A DNA stretch of 64,000 nucleotides from Mesorhizobium sp. dw_380 (GTDB lineage Bacteria; Pseudomonadota; Alphaproteobacteria; Rhizobiales; Rhizobiaceae). The first letter of the stretch is position 1. Each line of letters begins with the position of its first letter. The stretch is from assembly GCF_018588885.1 (NCBI RefSeq), contig NZ_JAFFIW010000017.1, positions 61,881-125,880 of the forward strand, written 5' to 3'. The translations under genes were made by a program, and so were the position numbers. The notes beneath the pieces were generated by a model, which was not told where the DNA came from, did not search any database, and saw nothing but the letters and a program-made list of their open reading frames with translations. This document shows positions 61,010 to 64,000 of the stretch, piece after piece.

Positions 61010-63778
61010 ATGAACATGCACAGCCCGAACGAGCCCGACGCCCCCGAGACGGTGACGCCGCCGCAGCCCGGCGCGGCCGCCGTCACGCCGATGATGGAGC
61101 AGTTCATCGAGATCAAGGCGGCGAACCCGGATTCGCTGCTGTTCTACCGGATGGGCGATTTCTACGAGCTGTTCTTCGACGATGCCGAAAAGGCGAGCCG
61201 GGCGCTGGGTATCGTCTTGACCAAGCGCGGCAAGCACCAGGGCCACGACATTCCGATGTGCGGCGTGCCGGTGCATGCGGCCGACGACTATCTGCAGAAG
61301 CTGATCGGCCAGGGATTCCGCGTCGCGGTCTGCGAGCAGATCGAGGATCCGGCCGAAGCCAAGAAGCGCGGCTCCAAATCGGTGGTGCGCCGCGACGTGG
61401 TGCGGTTGGTGACGCCGGGCACCATCACCGAGGACAAATTGCTGGCGCCGTCGGAATCAAGCTTCCTGATGGCCCTGGGGCGGGTGAAGGGCGGCAGCGA
61501 TCCAAGAGGCGGGGAGCGCGGCAGCGCGACAGGGAGCCACGGAAGCTTCGCGCTGGCCTGGATCGACATCTCGACCGGCGCCTTCCGCGTCGCCGAGACC
61601 ACGGCCGACCGGCTCCTGGCCGACATCTTCCGCGTCGATCCGCGCGAACTGATCGTCGCCGAGCCGGTGTTCCATGACCCCGAGTTGAAGCCGGTGTTCG
61701 ACGTGCTTGGCCGCGTCGCCAACCCGCAGCCGCCGTCGCTGTTCGATTCGGCCTCGGCCACGGGGCGGATCGCGCGTTTCTTCGAGGTGGCGACGCCGGA
61801 CAGTTTCGGCACGTTTTCGCGCGCCGAACTGTCGGCGATCTCGGGCGCCATCGCCTATGTCGAGAAGACGCAGAAGGCCGAGCGTCCGCCGCTGTCGCGC
61901 CCCAAGCGCGAGGAGCAGGGTTCTACCCTGTTCATCGATCCGGCGACGCGCGGCAATCTGGAACTCTTACGCACACTGTCGGGCAGCCGGGAAGGCTCGC
62001 TGTTCAAGGCGATCGACCGCACGGTGACCGGAGGCGGCGCCAGGCTGCTCGCCGACCGGCTGATGGCGCCGCTGACCGACCCGGCGGCGATCGGAGCCAG
62101 GCTGGATTCGGTCTCGTTCTTCGGCTCGGAGACCCGGCTGTGCCAGGTGGTGCGGACAAGTCTGAAGAGCGTCGCCGACATGCCGCGTGCGCTGTCCAGG
62201 CTGGCACTCAACCGCGGCGGGCCACGCGACCTCGGCGCCTTGCGCGCCGGCTTCGAGGCGGCAAGCGCCATCGCCGAGATCTTTGCCGCGACCGCCCTGC
62301 CCCAGGAGCTAGCGAGAGCACTCGCCGCCATTCAGGCGCTGCCCAAGGCACTTGCCCAGCATCTGATGCAGGCGCTCGGCGAGGAACTGCCGCTCTTGAG
62401 ACGCGACGGCGACTTCGTTCGCGGCGGCTACCACCCGGAACTCGACGAGATGCGGGCGTTGCGTGATGAATCGCGAAAAGTCATCGCCGGGCTGGAGCGC
62501 TCGCTGATCGAGGAGACCGGCATCCGTTCGCTGAAGATCCGGCACAACAATGTACTCGGATACTATATCGAGGTGACGGCGAACCATCATGCCGTGATGA
62601 CCGGCAGCGATGGCGCCAAGGCGCGCTTCATCCACCGCCAGACCATGGCCAATGCCATGCGCTTCACCACCACCGAGCTGGCCGAACTCGAGACCAAGAT
62701 CGCCAACGCCGCCGACCGGGCGCTGAGCATCGAATTGGCTGCCTTCGATGCGCTGACGGCGGAAGCGGTCGGCGAGGCCGAAAAGATCCGCGCCGGCGCC
62801 GACGCGCTCGCCGTGCTCGACGTATCGGCCGCCCTTGCCCTGCTCTCGGAAAGCGAGGCCTGGTGCCGGCCGGTGGTGGATTCCAGCCTGGCCTTCGAGA
62901 TTTCCGGAGGCCGGCACCCGGTGGTCGAACAGGCCTTGCGCCGTTCCGGCGAAGGGCCGTTCGTCGCCAATGATTGCGACCTGTCGCCGGAGGGGAACGC
63001 CAAGAACGGCGCGATCTGGCTTCTGACCGGCCCGAACATGGGCGGTAAATCGACCTTCCTGCGGCAGAACGCGTTGATCGCCATTCTCGCCCAGACCGGT
63101 TCGTTCGTGCCGGCGGCATCGGCCCATATCGGCGTCGTCGATCGGCTGTTCTCGCGCGTCGGCGCCTCTGACGATCTGGCACGGGGACGCTCGACCTTCA
63201 TGGTCGAGATGGTCGAGACGGCGGCGATCCTCAACCAGGCCGGCGAACGGGCATTGGTGATCCTCGACGAGATCGGCCGCGGCACGGCCACGTTCGACGG
63301 CCTGTCGATTGCCTGGGCGGCGGTGGAATATCTGCACGAGAAGAACCGCTGCCGGGCCATCTTCGCCACCCATTTCCACGAGATGACGTCGCTCGCCGGC
63401 AAACTGGCGCGGCTTCATAACGTCACCATGCGGGTCAAGGAATGGGAGAACGACGTCGTCTTCCTGCACGAGGTCGGCAAAGGCGCGGCCGACCGCTCCT
63501 ACGGTGTCCAGGTGGCTCGGCTCGCCGGCCTGCCGGAAGCGGTGGTCGACCGGGCCAAGCAAGTGCTGCACCAGCTCGAGGAGGGCGAGGTTTCCGGCAA
63601 GACCAACCGGCTGGTCGACGACCTGCCGCTGTTTTCCGTGGCGGTAAAGCGGGAAGCGCCGAAGCCGGTGAAGAGCGATGCGCTCGGCGCCGCACTCGGC
63701 GAGATCAATCCCGACGAGATGACGCCGAGGGAAGCGCTGGAGGCGCTTTACCGGCTGAAGGGACTGGCGGGCAAGTAG
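61010..63778 (+). CDS. mutS: DNA mismatch repair protein MutS
   Basis: 922-residue mismatch-recognition ATPase. Domain order: mismatch-binding domain I with FYRMGDFYELFFDDAEKASR (Phe-x-Glu that probes the mismatch), connector, core/lever, clamp, and ATPase with Walker A LLTGPNMGGKSTFLRQNALI and Walker B LVILDEIGRGTATFDGLSIA. The C-terminal helix-turn-helix FATHFHEMTSLAGKLARL and DRSYGVQVARLAGLPEAV are intact. The N-terminal 25 residues are variable and no good ribosome binding site is visible at ATG 61010 or ATG 61016. It is a single gene, followed by a family A repeat arm. Confidence 0.96.
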   Translation: MNMHSPNEPDAPETVTPPQPGAAAVTPMMEQFIEIKAANPDSLLFYRMGDFYELFFDDAEKASRALGIVLTKRGKHQGHDIPMCGVPVHAADDYLQKLIGQGFRVAVCEQIEDPAEAKKRGSKSVVRRDVVRLVTPGTITEDKLLAPSESSFLMALGRVKGGSDPRGGERGSATGSHGSFALAWIDISTGAFRVAETTADRLLADIFRVDPRELIVAEPVFHDPELKPVFDVLGRVANPQPPSLFDSASATGRIARFFEVATPDSFGTFSRAELSAISGAIAYVEKTQKAERPPLSRPKREEQGSTLFIDPATRGNLELLRTLSGSREGSLFKAIDRTVTGGGARLLADRLMAPLTDPAAIGARLDSVSFFGSETRLCQVVRTSLKSVADMPRALSRLALNRGGPRDLGALRAGFEAASAIAEIFAATALPQELARALAAIQALPKALAQHLMQALGEELPLLRRDGDFVRGGYHPELDEMRALRDESRKVIAGLERSLIEETGIRSLKIRHNNVLGYYIEVTANHHAVMTGSDGAKARFIHRQTMANAMRFTTTELAELETKIANAADRALSIELAAFDALTAEAVGEAEKIRAGADALAVLDVSAALALLSESEAWCRPVVDSSLAFEISGGRHPVVEQALRRSGEGPFVANDCDLSPEGNAKNGAIWLLTGPNMGGKSTFLRQNALIAILAQTGSFVPAASAHIGVVDRLFSRVGASDDLARGRSTFMVEMVETAAILNQAGERALVILDEIGRGTATFDGLSIAWAAVEYLHEKNRCRAIFATHFHEMTSLAGKLARLHNVTMRVKEWENDVVFLHEVGKGAADRSYGVQVARLAGLPEAVVDRAKQVLHQLEEGEVSGKTNRLVDDLPLFSVAVKREAPKPVKSDALGAALGEINPDEMTPREALEALYRLKGLAGK

Positions 63779-63810
63779 TTTTGCAATCTGGGCGGCGTCG
63801 CTGGAACCGC

Positions 63811-63858
63811 CAATCTCCCCCCTCGTGGGGGAGATGTCCGGCAGGACAGAGGGGGGCG
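63811..63858. repeat. Palindromic repeat (family A), right arm
   Basis: CAATCTCCCCCCTCGTGGGG then GAGATGTCCGGCAGGACAGA and GGGGGGCG, 33 bases after the mutS stop. It folds into a stem and may terminate mutS transcription. Confidence 0.85.
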
Positions 63859-63958
63859 CCGTAGAGCGCTGACCTTGCTTAACTTGACCTCAAATGATGC
63901 TCGGCAGAGAATGGCGCGAGGAAGCAGTCTTTGTAAAATTGATATGTTGGCGGGACAG

Positions 63959-63997
63959 CGCCCCCCTCTGCCCTGCCGGGCATCTCCCCCTCAAGGG
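63959..63997. repeat. Palindromic repeat (family A), left arm, near the window end
   Basis: CGCCCCCCTCTGCCCTGCCG then GGCATCTCCCCCTCAAGGG. It faces away from the right arm at 63811 with about 100 bases between, as at 57.3-57.5 kb. The element may continue past the window edge. No gene is seen in 63779-64000. Confidence 0.8.
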
Positions 63998-64000
63998 ACC

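Overview
The window looks like a chromosomal segment of a high-GC alphaproteobacterium of the order Hyphomicrobiales (Rhizobiales), most like Mesorhizobium. The reasons are the gene complement (FdsGBA-FdhD-FdsD formate dehydrogenase, a PmtA-type phospholipid methyltransferase, an Mrp protein lacking CxxC, a dehalogenase resembling the M. loti enzyme) and many short palindromic intergenic repeats of the kind scattered through rhizobial genomes. The genus is inferred from recalled families, not from a search. No rRNA, tRNA, CRISPR array, insertion sequence or phage gene was recognised. The segment reads as ordinary metabolic chromosome with some accessory clusters.

Layout. 1-5 kb: a sugar-acid dehydratase cut by the window edge, an orphan CoxG protein, Mrp, a glyoxalase-fold protein, and a Pit phosphate transporter with its DUF47 partner. 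5-12.2 kb: a LysR regulator followed by the NAD-dependent molybdenum formate dehydrogenase operon, with a palindrome between them. 12.3-17.2 kb: a fusion of an alpha/beta hydrolase, a decayed nucleotide cyclase and a LuxR helix-turn-helix, followed by four small-molecule enzymes or binding proteins (secreted AhpD-like, SnoaL-like, small ferredoxin-fold-like, FAD oxidoreductase). This is the least explained cluster. 17.3-24.2 kb, minus strand: a ydcSTUVW-like putrescine/polyamine uptake and gamma-aminobutyraldehyde oxidation operon, with a LysR gene upstream and a different repeat family in each of its non-overlapping junctions.

24.3-27.8 kb: a DedA membrane protein overlapping a PmtA-like methyltransferase, divergent from a two-component system. 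27.9-34 kb: a DeoR regulator, two choline-kinase-like phosphotransferases, a dimethylglycine-dehydrogenase-like FAD/folate protein and a SAM methyltransferase, suggesting catabolism of a methylated amino alcohol. The leader of the first kinase gene carries a promoter-like sequence, a 12-codon ORF and a terminator-like hairpin. 34-46.9 kb: two transport genes, a CodA-like amidohydrolase, IlvD, a PhnB-like protein, release factor 3, a TetR-haloalkane dehalogenase pair with a perfect 18-bp palindrome at its promoter, an amino acid oxidase-like flavoprotein and an amidase.

47-51 kb: two small exported or membrane proteins of unknown function, an unrecognised 329-residue protein behind a helically phased repeat, a class II glutamine amidotransferase, a DUF6356 protein and an Lrp-type regulator. 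51.1-57.3 kb: dUTPase, a HAD phosphatase, a PEP mutase/isocitrate lyase-family protein translationally coupled to a trans-3-hydroxyproline dehydratase, an EI24/CysZ-like membrane protein, an EamA exporter and an adenosine kinase-like protein. 57.7-64 kb: an orphan Xre/MbcA/ParS antitoxin-like protein, NADP-malic enzyme (MaeB) and MutS, with palindromic repeats at the end.
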